Below, piece by piece: positions 35,457 through 45,205 of a stretch of DNA of 64,000 nt (position 1 is the first letter of the stretch; each line of letters opens with the position of its first letter). Location of the stretch: NCBI GenBank assembly GCA_013360745.1, contig JABWBA010000001.1:1-64000 (forward strand), read 5' to 3'. The notes beneath the pieces were generated by a model. The model searched no databases and had not been told where the DNA came from. It worked only from the letters and a program-made list of their open reading frames with translations. This DNA is from Chthonomonadales bacterium. Its GTDB lineage: Bacteria > Armatimonadota > Chthonomonadetes > Chthonomonadales > CAJBBX01. The position numbers and the translations under genes are program-made.

Positions 35457-37531
35457 TCGCGAACCGGTTCTTCAACCGCGAGATCAGCTGGCTGGAGTTC
35501 AACGGGCGGGTTCTGGAGGAAGCCGAGGACTCACGGAACCCGTTGTTGGAACGGGTGAAGTTCCTCAGCATCTTTCATAGCAACCTCGATGAGTTCTATA
35601 TGATCCGGGTATCGGGATTGCAGGAACAGGTCGAAGCCGGCTATATCGAACGGTCCCGGGATGGCCTCTCGCCTACGGATCAGTTGGTAGCGGTTCGTGA
35701 GCTGGCGGCCGGGCAAAATCGAAGGGCCTGGCAACTCTGGAATCACGAGTTACAGCCCTGCCTTGAGCGCGAGGGGATCGTAATACGGGACTATACAACG
35801 CTATCGCATAAAGAGCGCACCTCTCTGAAGCGTTACTACGAAAAGGATATCTATCCGATCTTGACTCCTCTGGCTGTCGATCCCAGCCATCCGTTTCCAC
35901 TGATATCAAACCTCAGCCTGAACCTCGCAGTCGTCATCGACGGCAAGGATAAGAGCGTCAAGTTCGCCCGTGTAAAGATACCGCCGACACTGCCAAGGCT
36001 TGTCCGGACCCCCAACCCGCGAGGCAAAGACACACTAGACGCTCCGGTCCACTATACATGGCTCGAGGACATTGTCGCGGACAACCTGGGCTCGCTGTTT
36101 CGAAAGATGGCTGTCGTTAGCGCCTACCCCTTTCGGGTGATCCGGGATACCGATATCGAGATCAGAGAGGATGAGGCCGGTGATCTGCTGCAAGGGATCG
36201 AGCGAGTCCTGAGGCGCAGACGGTTTGGAAGCGTGGCGCGGCTTGATATCACCGAATCGATGCCAGGACACATACGGGAACTCCTTCTCAAGCATCTCGA
36301 AACCGATCCTGCGGATTGCTTCGAGACCGAAGGGCGGCTGGGCATGAGTGCGATCGGAGCGTTGGCCGATATCGATCGCCCGGACTTGAAGGTCGTACCG
36401 TATCGACCCAGGCTCCCTGCGCGGATGCGGGAGGATGTTGATATTTTCGAGACCGTACGGGCGCAGGATGTTCTTCTGCACCACCCATTCGATAGTTTTT
36501 CCCCCGTGGTAACGCTTATTACAGCGGCGGCTTCGGATCCTGACGTGCTCGCAATCAAGCAAACCATCTACCGTGTTGGCACAAACTCTCCGGTTGTTGC
36601 GGCTCTCCAACAAGCCAGCGATAAAGGGAAGCAAGTGACCGTGATCGTCGAACTCAAGGCGCGTTTCGACGAGGAAAACAACCTGGAGTGGGCGCGCTCG
36701 CTCGAGGCTGCCGGCGTCCATGTCGTCTACAGCGACATCGCGTTCAAGGTCCACTGCAAACTGCTGATGATCGTACGCAGGGAGGCACGCAAGGTCCAGC
36801 GATACATACACCTCAGTACGGGCAACTACAACGCTCGTACTGCCACGCAATATACGGATCTTGGTCTCCTGACCTCTGATCCCATCATCGCAGATGATGT
36901 GAGCGCTCTCTTCAACGCCCTCACAGGATACAGCGAGGATCAGTCCTATCGAAAGCTGCTCGTCTCGCCCGGTGGGATTCGGAAAGGGCTCTATCACCGG
37001 ATCGAACGGGAGATCGAGCACGCGCGGAGCGGTGGCACGGGCCGACTGGTCTTCAAGATGAACGCCCTGACCGATTTCGACTTCGCCGAGCGCCTATACG
37101 ATGCCAGCAGGGCTGGCGTGTCCATCGACCTGATTGTACGAGGCAGCTGTTGTCTGGCGCCAGGGATACCTGGGCTGAGCGATACCATCAGGGTGCGCAG
37201 CATTGTAGGGCGCTTTCTGGAACATGATCGAGTGTTCTTCTTTCAGAATGGCGGCGCCGAGGAGGTATATCTGGGCAGCGCCGACTTGATGCCCCGAAAC
37301 CTGGATCGCCGGTATGAAGCCCTATTCCCGGTCGAAGACCCATACCTGAAACGATGGATCATCGATACATACCTAGGGGCCTATTTGAAGGATTCGAGCT
37401 CCGCGAGAATCCTCAATGGAGACGGAACCTACGTTCGGGTAGCCCCGGAGGGTAGGGATCCGGTCAACGCGCAGCGATGGTTTATGGAACGGGAGCGGAG
37501 CTATGGTCAGGAGGATAGTAAGACTCGCTAA
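35453..37531 (+). CDS. ppk1: Polyphosphate kinase 1
   Basis: Makes inorganic polyphosphate from the terminal phosphate of ATP, reversibly, at the membrane. The 692 residues have the N-terminal domain FNREISWLEFNGRVLEEA and HSNLDEFYMIRVSGL, a head domain, then two PLD-like domains. The phosphohistidine is in FKVHCKLLMIVRRE, the ATP site in IHLSTGNYNARTA, and the second catalytic His in FLEHDRVFFFQNGG. QTIYRVGTNSPVV and GSADLMPRNLDRR are further conserved blocks. It starts at GTG 35453, overlapping the oxidoreductase gene by four bases. A palindromic hairpin overlaps its stop codon, before the nuo operon. Confidence 0.96.
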   Translation: MIANRFFNREISWLEFNGRVLEEAEDSRNPLLERVKFLSIFHSNLDEFYMIRVSGLQEQVEAGYIERSRDGLSPTDQLVAVRELAAGQNRRAWQLWNHELQPCLEREGIVIRDYTTLSHKERTSLKRYYEKDIYPILTPLAVDPSHPFPLISNLSLNLAVVIDGKDKSVKFARVKIPPTLPRLVRTPNPRGKDTLDAPVHYTWLEDIVADNLGSLFRKMAVVSAYPFRVIRDTDIEIREDEAGDLLQGIERVLRRRRFGSVARLDITESMPGHIRELLLKHLETDPADCFETEGRLGMSAIGALADIDRPDLKVVPYRPRLPARMREDVDIFETVRAQDVLLHHPFDSFSPVVTLITAAASDPDVLAIKQTIYRVGTNSPVVAALQQASDKGKQVTVIVELKARFDEENNLEWARSLEAAGVHVVYSDIAFKVHCKLLMIVRREARKVQRYIHLSTGNYNARTATQYTDLGLLTSDPIIADDVSALFNALTGYSEDQSYRKLLVSPGGIRKGLYHRIEREIEHARSGGTGRLVFKMNALTDFDFAERLYDASRAGVSIDLIVRGSCCLAPGIPGLSDTIRVRSIVGRFLEHDRVFFFQNGGAEEVYLGSADLMPRNLDRRYEALFPVEDPYLKRWIIDTYLGAYLKDSSSARILNGDGTYVRVAPEGRDPVNAQRWFMERERSYGQEDSKTR

Positions 37532-37551
37532 GAGAACGGCCGTTCGCTTAG
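37528..37551 (+). terminator. Palindromic hairpin at the ppk1 stop
   Basis: CTAAG and GAAC on one arm pair with GTTC and CTTAG on the other, with one A/G mismatch and a GGCC loop. The stem overlaps the ppk1 TAA. No T-run follows. It separates ppk1 from the complex I operon 38 bases downstream. Confidence 0.5.
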
Positions 37552-37588
37552 AACAGCGGCGCTCTGAGGGTACACTAACACGGTCGTC

Positions 37589-38122
37589 TTGAACGACCAG
37601 TCAATCGGAATGCCAGGTACCTATCTTCTATTAGCTATAGCATTGATCGTCGCCGCAGCCCTTGGCATCGCCATGGTTGTCGGGGCGTATGTACTCGGTC
37701 CCAAGAAGCCGAGCCGCCATAAGGAGGCCCCGTACGAGTGCGGTATGACGCCCGTCGGCGGGGCACGGGAGCGGTTTCCCATACGTTTTTACGTCGTCGC
37801 TATGCTCTTTATCGTGTTCGACGTTGAGACCGTTTTCCTATATCCGTGGGCTGCTACGTTCGCTGACGGGAGTCGCGCCCAGAAGTTGTTCCTTCTGGGT
37901 GAAATGGGCGTCTTCGTCGCCATCTTGATCGTCGCCTATGTATATATCCTCGGAACGAAGGCTCTAGACTGGGGGCCGGAACATGTGGATGGCCGACGAG
38001 TCGAACCCGGAGTACTGGATCGGCGCCCGCCGATCATGTTCGGCAATGAAACCTCGAACGGAGTGAATCTCAGTCAGACCGTGGTCAGCGATCGGCATTC
38101 GATGAGCTCGTCCCGTGATTGA
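37589..38122 (+). CDS. nuoA: NADH-quinone oxidoreductase subunit A
   Basis: A three-helix membrane subunit of complex I (ND3 homologue), at the joint between the peripheral and membrane arms. The conserved cytoplasmic loop is KEAPYECGMTPVGGAR, followed by FYVVAMLFIVFDVETVFLYPWA. Beyond residue 125 there is a 50-residue polar tail that most NuoA proteins lack. The start TTG 37589 or ATG 37610 is uncertain; neither has a clear Shine-Dalgarno. It is the first gene of a 12-gene operon. The next gene is nuoC, overlapping by eight bases, where nuoB would be expected. Confidence 0.93.
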   Translation: MNDQSIGMPGTYLLLAIALIVAAALGIAMVVGAYVLGPKKPSRHKEAPYECGMTPVGGARERFPIRFYVVAMLFIVFDVETVFLYPWAATFADGSRAQKLFLLGEMGVFVAILIVAYVYILGTKALDWGPEHVDGRRVEPGVLDRRPPIMFGNETSNGVNLSQTVVSDRHSMSSSRD

Positions 38123-38759
38123 TCGAACGGAGTCGACGCTCGAGCTGCCCGAAGCGATTGCGAGCGACGTTGCGGCCGTCAGGTCTGCGGTGCCGGCCGG
38201 TTTCATCGACGCGCAAGCCCATCGTGGTGATGTATGGGTCAGGGTGCACCGCGAGAGTATCGTCGAAGCGCTCCAGTGTCTGCGTGATCAGGTCACTCCC
38301 GGCTATCGATTCTTCTCCGAGTGCGTTGGGGTCGATTACCTTGATCCGAAGACCGGACAGCTGATCATGGGGCGTGAGGAGCGCTTTGAGATCATCTATA
38401 ACCTGGCGGCATTCGTTCCTTCTTCAGAGGGCGTTGGGGCCGTGCGGCGGATCTTCGTGGCTGTTTCGGCGCCCGAGGCGGATCCGACCGTCCCGAGCGT
38501 AACGGAGCTCTTCGCAGGCGCGTCCTTCCCCGAGCGCGAGATCTACGATATGTTCGGAATCCGCTTCCAGGGGCACCCAGATCTCCGGCGCCTCTTGATG
38601 TCGGATGACTGGATCGGACATCCGCAGCGCAAAGACTATCCGCTGGGCGGTGAACGAGTACGCTTCCCGGCGGAGATGACCGGCCCGAGTATCAACGATC
38701 GGCTCGTTCAGCATCCCGGCGAAAGCTTCTTCGGGCCTACTGCGGAGGAGTTTGAGTGA
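38115..38759 (+). CDS. nuoC: NADH-quinone oxidoreductase subunit C
   Basis: The 30-kDa hydrophilic subunit in the connecting part of complex I, next to NuoD. The signature is ELFAGASFPEREIYDMFGIRFQGHPDLRRLLMSDDW, seen in parts around residues 133-170, followed by HPQRKDYPLGG. 214 residues are normal. It begins at GTG 38115 within the 3' end of nuoA and overlaps nuoD by four bases (GTGA). Confidence 0.95.
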   Translation: MIDRTESTLELPEAIASDVAAVRSAVPAGFIDAQAHRGDVWVRVHRESIVEALQCLRDQVTPGYRFFSECVGVDYLDPKTGQLIMGREERFEIIYNLAAFVPSSEGVGAVRRIFVAVSAPEADPTVPSVTELFAGASFPEREIYDMFGIRFQGHPDLRRLLMSDDWIGHPQRKDYPLGGERVRFPAEMTGPSINDRLVQHPGESFFGPTAEEFE

Positions 38760-39985
38760 CGAAGCCCGCGATGACGACCGCGGCGATGGCGGCCCAGGGT
38801 ATTACCCTGGATCCAGTGGATGACAGCACCATCGTTCTGAATATGGGGCCACAACATCCATCGACGCACGGAGTCCTCCGGCTTGTGCTCGAACTAGACG
38901 GCGAGACAATCGTCAGTGTGACGCCTCATATCGGCTACGTCCATACGGGTATCGAAAAAGAGGGAGAGTACCAGAGCTACCTGAAGGCCGTTACGATAAC
39001 GGACCGGATGGACTACGTTAGCGCCCACATCAACAACCTGGCGTTCTGTTTGTCCGTGGAGCGGCTGCTGGGGGTGGAGCCACCTCCGAGAGGGCAGTAT
39101 CTGCGCGTTCTATTATCGGAGATCCAGCGGATGGCCAGTCACCTCGTCTGGCTGGGAACGCACGCCCTCGATCTTGGAGCGATGACGGTCTTCTTCTACG
39201 CTATGCGCGAGAGGGAGAAGCTTCTGGATCTGACGGAGATGCTGTCGGGCGTCCGCTTGATGCCGTCCTGGATCGTCCCGGGCGGACTCCGCGGCGATGT
39301 GCCCGAGGGCTGGTTTGAGCGATGTAAGCACGTTCTGGATGATCTGCCCGGCCGTTTTGCGGAGTATGAGACGATCCTCGACCAAAACCCGATCTGGTGC
39401 GAACGGACCCAGGGCGTGGGGATCATCTCTGCGGATGAGTGTCTCGGGCTCGGGGTCAGCGGTCCGTCGTTGCGAGGTAGCGGTGTCGCATACGATGTGC
39501 GAAAAGCCAGCCCGTATTCCCGGTTTGAGGATTTTGAGTTCGGTATCCCCGTCGGCGCCTTTGGGGATGTGAACGATCGGTACCGGGTTCGCATGGCGGA
39601 ACTGCGCCAGAGCCGTGAGATCGCGCGGCAGGCGATCGAACGGATGCCCGATGGTCCAGTCAGCATCGATGACCCTCAGATATTCCCGCCGAAGCGGGCG
39701 GATCTCGATCGGTCCATGGAAGCGGTGATCCAGCATTTCAAGCTGTGGAGTCAGGGATTCGCGCCGCCTGCGGGCCATGCCTACGTGCCCGTCGAATCGC
39801 CCAAGGGCGAGCTGGGTTTCTATGTCGTCTCGAACGGCGGCTTCTATCCGTGGCGCATGCACCTGCGGGCGCCCTCGTTCATGAACCTACAGGCGCTATC
39901 GACGTTATGCCGCGGCCGATTGATCGCCGATGTTGTTGCGATTATCGGCAGCCTGGATATCGTCCTCGGGGAGATAGATCGTTGA
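38756..39985 (+). CDS. nuoD: NADH-quinone oxidoreductase subunit D
   Basis: The 49-kDa subunit, which shares the quinone-binding pocket with NuoB. The loop GPQHPSTHGVLRLVLELDGE carries the His thought to contact quinone, and DRMDYVSAHINN and RMASHLVWLGTHALDLGA follow. The C-terminus DVVAIIGSLDIVLGEIDR is diagnostic. 409 residues match the family, and the start is GTG 38756. Its natural partner NuoB is not encoded alongside. The stop overlaps the nuoE start (TTGA). Confidence 0.96.
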   Translation: MTKPAMTTAAMAAQGITLDPVDDSTIVLNMGPQHPSTHGVLRLVLELDGETIVSVTPHIGYVHTGIEKEGEYQSYLKAVTITDRMDYVSAHINNLAFCLSVERLLGVEPPPRGQYLRVLLSEIQRMASHLVWLGTHALDLGAMTVFFYAMREREKLLDLTEMLSGVRLMPSWIVPGGLRGDVPEGWFERCKHVLDDLPGRFAEYETILDQNPIWCERTQGVGIISADECLGLGVSGPSLRGSGVAYDVRKASPYSRFEDFEFGIPVGAFGDVNDRYRVRMAELRQSREIARQAIERMPDGPVSIDDPQIFPPKRADLDRSMEAVIQHFKLWSQGFAPPAGHAYVPVESPKGELGFYVVSNGGFYPWRMHLRAPSFMNLQALSTLCRGRLIADVVAIIGSLDIVLGEIDR

Positions 39986-40599
39986 CTCACGACCGTACCG
40001 ATCCGGCATACGCGCGCCGGTTTTCCCCAGACGCGGTGCGGGAGCTTGAGGAACTCGTGGCCCGCTATCCGCAGCGAAAAGCAGCTATGTTGCCCGCACT
40101 CTGGATCGCGCAGCGTGAGTATGGCGGTGAGATCACCGCGGAAGCCATGGAAGAGGTGGCGCACCGATTGGGCGTGCCGCCGGTGGAGGTTGAAGGGGTT
40201 GCATCGTTTTATACGATGTATAACCTGAAGAAACGGGGCCGCAAGCACATCGAGGTATGCGCGTGCCTTACCTGTGCTGTCCTGGACAGCGCCTCCGTTA
40301 TCCATGCACTGGAACAGAGACTCGGCATCAAGGCCGGAGAGACGACTGCCGATGGCGAATACAGTCTCAGCGAGGCTGAGTGCCTGAACTGGTGTGAGGC
40401 GGGAACCGTCGTCCAGGTAGGGCATCGTTACTACGGGAACGTAACTGCGGAGGATGTGGATCGACTGCTCGACGATATTGCGGGAGACCCTCGCAACGAC
40501 GTGGTAACCCATGCGGACACCGTAGTGCGGGTGCAGCTGCGCGGAGGATGTAAAGGTCGTCCGAGGCCGTCGGCTGAGGTGGAGGCCGATCGTGGCTGA
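39982..40599 (+). CDS. nuoE: NADH-quinone oxidoreductase subunit E
   Basis: The 24-kDa thioredoxin-like subunit of the NADH-input module, holding the 2Fe-2S cluster N1a. Its four ligands are the C-x4-C in EVCACLTCAV and the C-x3-C in ECLNWCEAG. The N-terminal helical part (YPQRKAAMLPALWIAQREYG) is typical. I place the start at TTG 39982, which overlaps the nuoD TGA and has GGGGAG eight bases upstream. The longer open frame from 39745 lies within nuoD and is not real. The tail of about 40 residues after VDRLLDDI is longer than usual. Confidence 0.92.
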   Translation: MTHDRTDPAYARRFSPDAVRELEELVARYPQRKAAMLPALWIAQREYGGEITAEAMEEVAHRLGVPPVEVEGVASFYTMYNLKKRGRKHIEVCACLTCAVLDSASVIHALEQRLGIKAGETTADGEYSLSEAECLNWCEAGTVVQVGHRYYGNVTAEDVDRLLDDIAGDPRNDVVTHADTVVRVQLRGGCKGRPRPSAEVEADRG

Positions 40600-41887
40600 G
40601 AAGCTGGTGCTGTTCGAGCACCGTCATCTGCCCGGGGTGGAGACCGCGGCCGTATATGAGACCGTGGGCGGTTACGAGGGGCTTCGCCGGGCGCTGCAGA
40701 TGACGCCCGCCGGCGTGATCGAAGAGATAAAAGTATCCGGGCTTCAAGGGCGCGGGGGAGCCGGTTTCCCGACCTGGATCAAGTGGAATGGAATGCTGGG
40801 CAATCCGCCGGGAGATCGCTATGTGGTCTGCAACGCGGACGAAGGAGAGCCCGGGACGTTCAAGGACCGTGAGTTGATGCTGCGCTTCCCGCATATGATC
40901 GTCGAAGGAATGGCGATCGCGGGCCACGCCACCGGCTCCGCCACGGGCTATATCTACATTCGGGGTGAGTTCACCGAGCCTGCCGACGCGATCCGCAGAG
41001 CCGTAGACGAGGCGTATGAGCGCGGCTATCTGGGGGAAGGGATTCGCACCGACGGCAGCCGGTTCGATATCCACGTTCACCTTGGCGCGGGCAGTTATGA
41101 ATGCGGCGAGGAAACCGCTCTGATGAGCAGCCTGATGGGAGAGCGGGGACAACCGCGCGCCAAACCGCCGCATGCTCCGCTGCCCGTAGTCGCAGGCCTC
41201 TGGCGGCGGCCAACACTGATCAACAACGTCGAGACCTATGCATGCGCCCCTCATATCCTCCGGCGAGGCGGCGCCTGGTACGCGTCGATGGGCACGGAAC
41301 GGGCCAAAGGGACCAAGATCTTCAGCGTGAGCGGCCACGTGGCGCGGCCGGGCAACTACGAGATCGAACTCGGCACCCCGTTGCTCGAGCTGCTCGATAT
41401 GGCGGGCGGCGTCACCGGCGGCGCCTTGAAAGCGATCATCCCGGGCGGCTCGTCCGTGCCGATCCTGCCCGCGGCGAAATGCACCGATGTTCGACTCGAC
41501 TATGATGGATGCCGGGCCGCGGGAACCATGCTGGGGTCGGGCGGCTGCATGGTCTTCAATGAGACCACGGATATCGTCAAGCTCATGTGGGTGACGGCGC
41601 GGTTCTACGCTCATGAGTCCTGCGGCAAATGCACCCCGTGTCGTGAGGGAACCCGCTGGATGGCCAAGATCATGGATCGTATCGTTCAAGGCAAGGGCAG
41701 ACCTGAGGACCCGGATCTGCTGGTCAGCGTCTGCAATAACATCGACGGCCGATCCTACTGTCCGCTGGGCGATGCTGCGGCCTGGCCGATTCGTGCCAGC
41801 GTACTCCAGTATCGCGATGAGTACGAGCACTGGGTTCGGCACAAAACATCGCCGGTCGGCGAGCACTCGGTTCCGAAGGTGGCATAA
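40592..41887 (+). CDS. nuoF: NADH-quinone oxidoreductase subunit F
   Basis: The 51-kDa subunit that oxidises NADH through FMN and passes electrons to 4Fe-4S cluster N3. The NADH/FMN site is GLQGRGGAGFPTWIKW and VCNADEGEPGTFKDRELM, followed by YECGEETALMSSL. The N3 ligands are ESCGKCTPCREGTRW plus the Cys in GRSYCPLGDAAA. 431 residues, starting at GTG 40592 inside the end of nuoE (eight-base overlap). The presence of E, F and G shows an NADH-dependent rather than ferredoxin- or F420-dependent complex. Confidence 0.97.
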   Translation: MAEKLVLFEHRHLPGVETAAVYETVGGYEGLRRALQMTPAGVIEEIKVSGLQGRGGAGFPTWIKWNGMLGNPPGDRYVVCNADEGEPGTFKDRELMLRFPHMIVEGMAIAGHATGSATGYIYIRGEFTEPADAIRRAVDEAYERGYLGEGIRTDGSRFDIHVHLGAGSYECGEETALMSSLMGERGQPRAKPPHAPLPVVAGLWRRPTLINNVETYACAPHILRRGGAWYASMGTERAKGTKIFSVSGHVARPGNYEIELGTPLLELLDMAGGVTGGALKAIIPGGSSVPILPAAKCTDVRLDYDGCRAAGTMLGSGGCMVFNETTDIVKLMWVTARFYAHESCGKCTPCREGTRWMAKIMDRIVQGKGRPEDPDLLVSVCNNIDGRSYCPLGDAAAWPIRASVLQYRDEYEHWVRHKTSPVGEHSVPKVA

Positions 41888-41893
41888 TAGCGC

Positions 41894-44065
41894 GTGTCTC
41901 AAGTTGAGTTCGTCAATATAACCATCGACGGCACGACCGTGCAGGTCCCTGCCGGCGAAATGGTGATCGAATCGGCCCGCCGAGTCGGGATCGAAATACC
42001 TCACTTTTGCTATCACCCCAGGCTAACGATGGAGGCCGGCGCCAACTGCCGCATGTGTCTCGTCGAAGTATCCATGCCCCGTAAGAATCCCGATGGCACA
42101 CTGGCGTTGGCACGGATGCCAAAGCCGCAGACCTCGTGCAGCTTGCCTGCGGCTGAAGGTATGGTGATCGAGACCGAAACGCCGATGATCGTTGAAGCTC
42201 GGAAGGGTATGCTGGAGTTCCTGCTGATCAACCACCCTCTCGATTGCCCGATCTGTGATCGCGGCGGCGAATGTCCACTCCAGAACAATACGATGCACTA
42301 CGGCGCCGCAACCACGCGCTTCGTTGAGGAAAAGCGACATCCGCCCAAGGCGTATCCGCTGTCCAAGTACGTCATCTTCGATCGGGAACGGTGCATTCAT
42401 TGCGCCCGCTGCACCCGGTTCGCGTCGGATATCTCCGGCGATGCCCAGCTTGATTTCCTCAAACGGGGCGCCGACATGGAGGTTTCTTCGTTTCGGGACA
42501 CCGAGTTCACCTCGCTCTACTCGGGCAACGTCATCGAGGTCTGCCCGGTAGGCGCTCTGTTATCCCGGCCCTATCGGTTCACGGCCCGTCCGTGGGACCT
42601 ATCTACCCAGAAGTCGATCTGTACTGAATGCTCCAACGGATGCAACATCAAGCTTGATCACAGAGCGGGCAAGCTCCTGCGGGTGAATGCGCGCCTGAAC
42701 GAAGAGGTCAACGAGGAATGGACCTGTGATCAGGGCAAGTTCGGGATGGACTATGCCTCGCACGAGAAGCGACTTCGGCGTCCGTTGATCCGAGACGGCG
42801 CGGTCTTCCGTGAAGTCTCATGGGATGAAGCCCTGACCCATGTCGCGACGGCCTTGAGCGAAGCGGGGCCCGCAGCGGCGTTTCTGGGCGGCGCTCGGTC
42901 CTCGAACGAAGACCTGTTCGTTCTCCGCCGACTCTTTCAGGAGGTGCTCGGCTCCCAGAATATGGACCACCGGCTTGGCCCAGCCTATCCTTCCGCCGCC
43001 GATGTGCGGGCGGCGCTGGGTTCGCAAAGCCCTACACCGATTGCGGCCTACGAACGGATGACGACGATCATCGTCTTCGGATGCGATCTCGCCGTCGAGT
43101 TGCCGATCCTGTATCTGAGGGTGCGTAAGGCCGCCGTTCGCAGGGGCGCGAAGGTCATCGAGTGCCAACCGAGCTCCTATCGTGAGCGGCCCCATGCGAA
43201 CAAGGTCACTGATTTTGCGCATAGCTCGATCTGGTACGAGCCCGGCCAGGAGACGGCAATCGCTGAAGCGTTGGCGCACGTGATGACCGGTGGTCGTGAT
43301 CCTGGCGCGTCTGATGGGGCGTCGGACGCGGCGGCATCTCTGCCAAACGCAGTGGCCGAGGCGAATGTGGAGTTCGGATCGGCGATCCCCAGGCTTGACG
43401 ATGGACCGATCGCGATCATCATCGGGCGGGACGTATGGTCCCGGAGTCTGAGCGTACCGGCTACGCTGAAGGCCGCTGCCGACAAGATGGGAACGCCCTG
43501 CGTCATCAATACCTACGCCTGTTCCGTTAATGAGCAGGGAGCGCGGGAGTTAGGCATCCTTCCGGATGGAAGCGTGCAGGCATCCGCACCCGGCCTCAAT
43601 GCAGATCAGATCCTTCACGGATTGAAGGACGGAACGGTAAAGGCGCTGTGGGTGAGCGGCGTGGACATCGCATCGCAGTTCCATGATCCGGAACTGGTCA
43701 CGCAATCGCTCGAACAAGCGCCCTTTGTGGTTGTAACCGCTCTCGACCTCAATCGGACAGCGACGATGGCTGATGTGGTGTTGCCGTTGGCGAGCGTTGC
43801 CGAATATGACGGCACCTATACCAGTATGGAGCGTCGCGTGCAGCGCTTCCATCAGGCATTTGATGCGGGCGTCGACGTCCGTGAGGAATGGCGCATCGCC
43901 GCCAACGTGGGCATGCGGCTCGGCGTTGATATGCCCTACGCGAGCTGGCGCGACATCTTCGGGGCCATCGCGACTTCGGAGCGCGCCTTTGCGGAATGCA
44001 CTCCGGATAACCTGGGCGACGGCGGACGGCTGCTGGCGGATCGGAACAACGAGGATAGCCGGTGA
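41894..44065 (+). CDS. nuoG: NADH-quinone oxidoreductase subunit G
   Basis: The large Fe-S subunit (723 residues). N1b ligands are in CYHPRL, NCRMCLVE and TSCSLPA. N5 has the His-Cys3 pattern of NHPLDCPICDRGGECPLQ. N4 has RCIHCARCTRFAS plus VCPVGAL. The extra cluster N7, seen in only some bacteria, is complete: C-x2-C-x3-C in ICTECSNGCNI and a fourth Cys exactly 27 residues later (WTCDQGKFG). The rest is a molybdopterin-oxidoreductase-like domain without metal ligands. The start is GTG 41894, six bases after nuoF, and it overlaps nuoH by four bases. Confidence 0.95.
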   Translation: MSQVEFVNITIDGTTVQVPAGEMVIESARRVGIEIPHFCYHPRLTMEAGANCRMCLVEVSMPRKNPDGTLALARMPKPQTSCSLPAAEGMVIETETPMIVEARKGMLEFLLINHPLDCPICDRGGECPLQNNTMHYGAATTRFVEEKRHPPKAYPLSKYVIFDRERCIHCARCTRFASDISGDAQLDFLKRGADMEVSSFRDTEFTSLYSGNVIEVCPVGALLSRPYRFTARPWDLSTQKSICTECSNGCNIKLDHRAGKLLRVNARLNEEVNEEWTCDQGKFGMDYASHEKRLRRPLIRDGAVFREVSWDEALTHVATALSEAGPAAAFLGGARSSNEDLFVLRRLFQEVLGSQNMDHRLGPAYPSAADVRAALGSQSPTPIAAYERMTTIIVFGCDLAVELPILYLRVRKAAVRRGAKVIECQPSSYRERPHANKVTDFAHSSIWYEPGQETAIAEALAHVMTGGRDPGASDGASDAAASLPNAVAEANVEFGSAIPRLDDGPIAIIIGRDVWSRSLSVPATLKAAADKMGTPCVINTYACSVNEQGARELGILPDGSVQASAPGLNADQILHGLKDGTVKALWVSGVDIASQFHDPELVTQSLEQAPFVVVTALDLNRTATMADVVLPLASVAEYDGTYTSMERRVQRFHQAFDAGVDVREEWRIAANVGMRLGVDMPYASWRDIFGAIATSERAFAECTPDNLGDGGRLLADRNNEDSR

Positions 44066-45201
44066 CGATTCCGAACGTTCAAATAGGGCCGTTGGACCTG
44101 GTAACGGTGTTGCCGTACCTCAGCCTCGCCATCATGTTCGGGATCGTCCTCGCCGTGGTGCCGCTCTTGACCTGGTTCGAACGCGTCGTGCTTGGTTTGT
44201 TCCATGATCGGCCCGGACCGAATCGAGTCGGTCCCAGGGGGATCCTGCAACCTATTGCCGATGGGATTAAACTGTTCTTTAAGGAGGACATCCTCCCGAC
44301 ATCGGTGGATCGACGCATCTACTATCTGGCGCCGGTACTGGCCCTCATGCCGCCGCTTGCTTCATGCGCTGTAATCCCTATTACCGAACTCCGTATACGG
44401 ATGGCCGATGGCACGATCCGCACGTTGCCGATGGTCGCCGCCGACGTGAATATCGGTGTACTCTGGGTTTTCGGATTGGCGGCCCTGCAGGTCTATGGCA
44501 TCGTCCTCGGCGGATGGTCCTCGAATAACAAGTACTCGCTGCTCGGCGGCCTCCGGTCGAGCGCGCAGTCGATCTCCTATGAACTCGCGATGAGTCTCAC
44601 CATCGTGACGGCGGTTCTGATGGCGGGGAGTTTGAGCCTCGTCGAGATCGTGCAGGCGCAATCCGGTGGGATCTTCTCGTGGAATATCCTCCGCTGGTTC
44701 CCACTCGGCCTTATCGCAGCAATCGTGTACGGCATCTCCATGGTAGCGGAGACGAATCGTGCGCCGTTCGATCTGCCCGAGGCCGAGTCCGAGCTCGTCG
44801 CGGGTTTTCAGACCGAATATTCCTCGATGAAGTTCGCGGTGTTCTTCATGAGTGAATACGCCTCGATGGTGGTAGTATCCGCGATGGCTACCGTGCTGTG
44901 GCTGGGCGGATGGCAGGCGCCCGCGCCCGGTCTGACGATCATACCGGGCGTTGTCTGGTTCTTCGGTAAGATCGCACTCATTATCTTCACCTATGTGTGG
45001 GTACGGGCTACGCTGCCCAGATTTCGCTACGATGCTCTGATGCGTTTCGGATGGAAGCGGTTATTCCCGGTTGCGCTGGCGGTTCTGATGCTCGGAGCGG
45101 TGGTCGATGCGTACTATACGAGCCCGACCGCCAAGAGCGCTATCCCGGCCAAACCAGAGCGACCCAAGCCCAATATGATGGGCGCGGAGGGGGCTGGGTA
45201 A
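44062..45201 (+). CDS. nuoH: NADH-quinone oxidoreductase subunit H
   Basis: The ND1-like membrane subunit that forms the quinone entry channel. About eight helices are seen, with the conserved blocks ERVVLGLFHDRPGPNRVGPRG, ADGIKLFFKEDI, ETNRAPFDLPEAESELVAGF and TEYSSMKFAVFF. The 379 residues exceed the usual 330 or so through a C-terminal Lys/Pro-rich tail (SAIPAKPERPKPNMMG). In most operons nuoI follows here; instead nuoJ starts four bases after the stop. Confidence 0.96.
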   Translation: MTIPNVQIGPLDLVTVLPYLSLAIMFGIVLAVVPLLTWFERVVLGLFHDRPGPNRVGPRGILQPIADGIKLFFKEDILPTSVDRRIYYLAPVLALMPPLASCAVIPITELRIRMADGTIRTLPMVAADVNIGVLWVFGLAALQVYGIVLGGWSSNNKYSLLGGLRSSAQSISYELAMSLTIVTAVLMAGSLSLVEIVQAQSGGIFSWNILRWFPLGLIAAIVYGISMVAETNRAPFDLPEAESELVAGFQTEYSSMKFAVFFMSEYASMVVVSAMATVLWLGGWQAPAPGLTIIPGVVWFFGKIALIIFTYVWVRATLPRFRYDALMRFGWKRLFPVALAVLMLGAVVDAYYTSPTAKSAIPAKPERPKPNMMGAEGAG

Positions 45202-45205
45202 CGAC

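Noticed and set aside
36035-37021. 328-codon minus-strand ORF
   Set aside because: Antisense to the conserved core of ppk1; composition typical of a shadow frame.
39745-39981. Long N-terminus for nuoE
   Set aside because: It lies wholly inside nuoD in another frame; TTG 39982 has a proper ribosome site and gives the family start.
40367-42016. 549-codon minus-strand ORF
   Set aside because: Antisense to nuoE and nuoF, with no ribosome site or family motif; a shadow of the operon.
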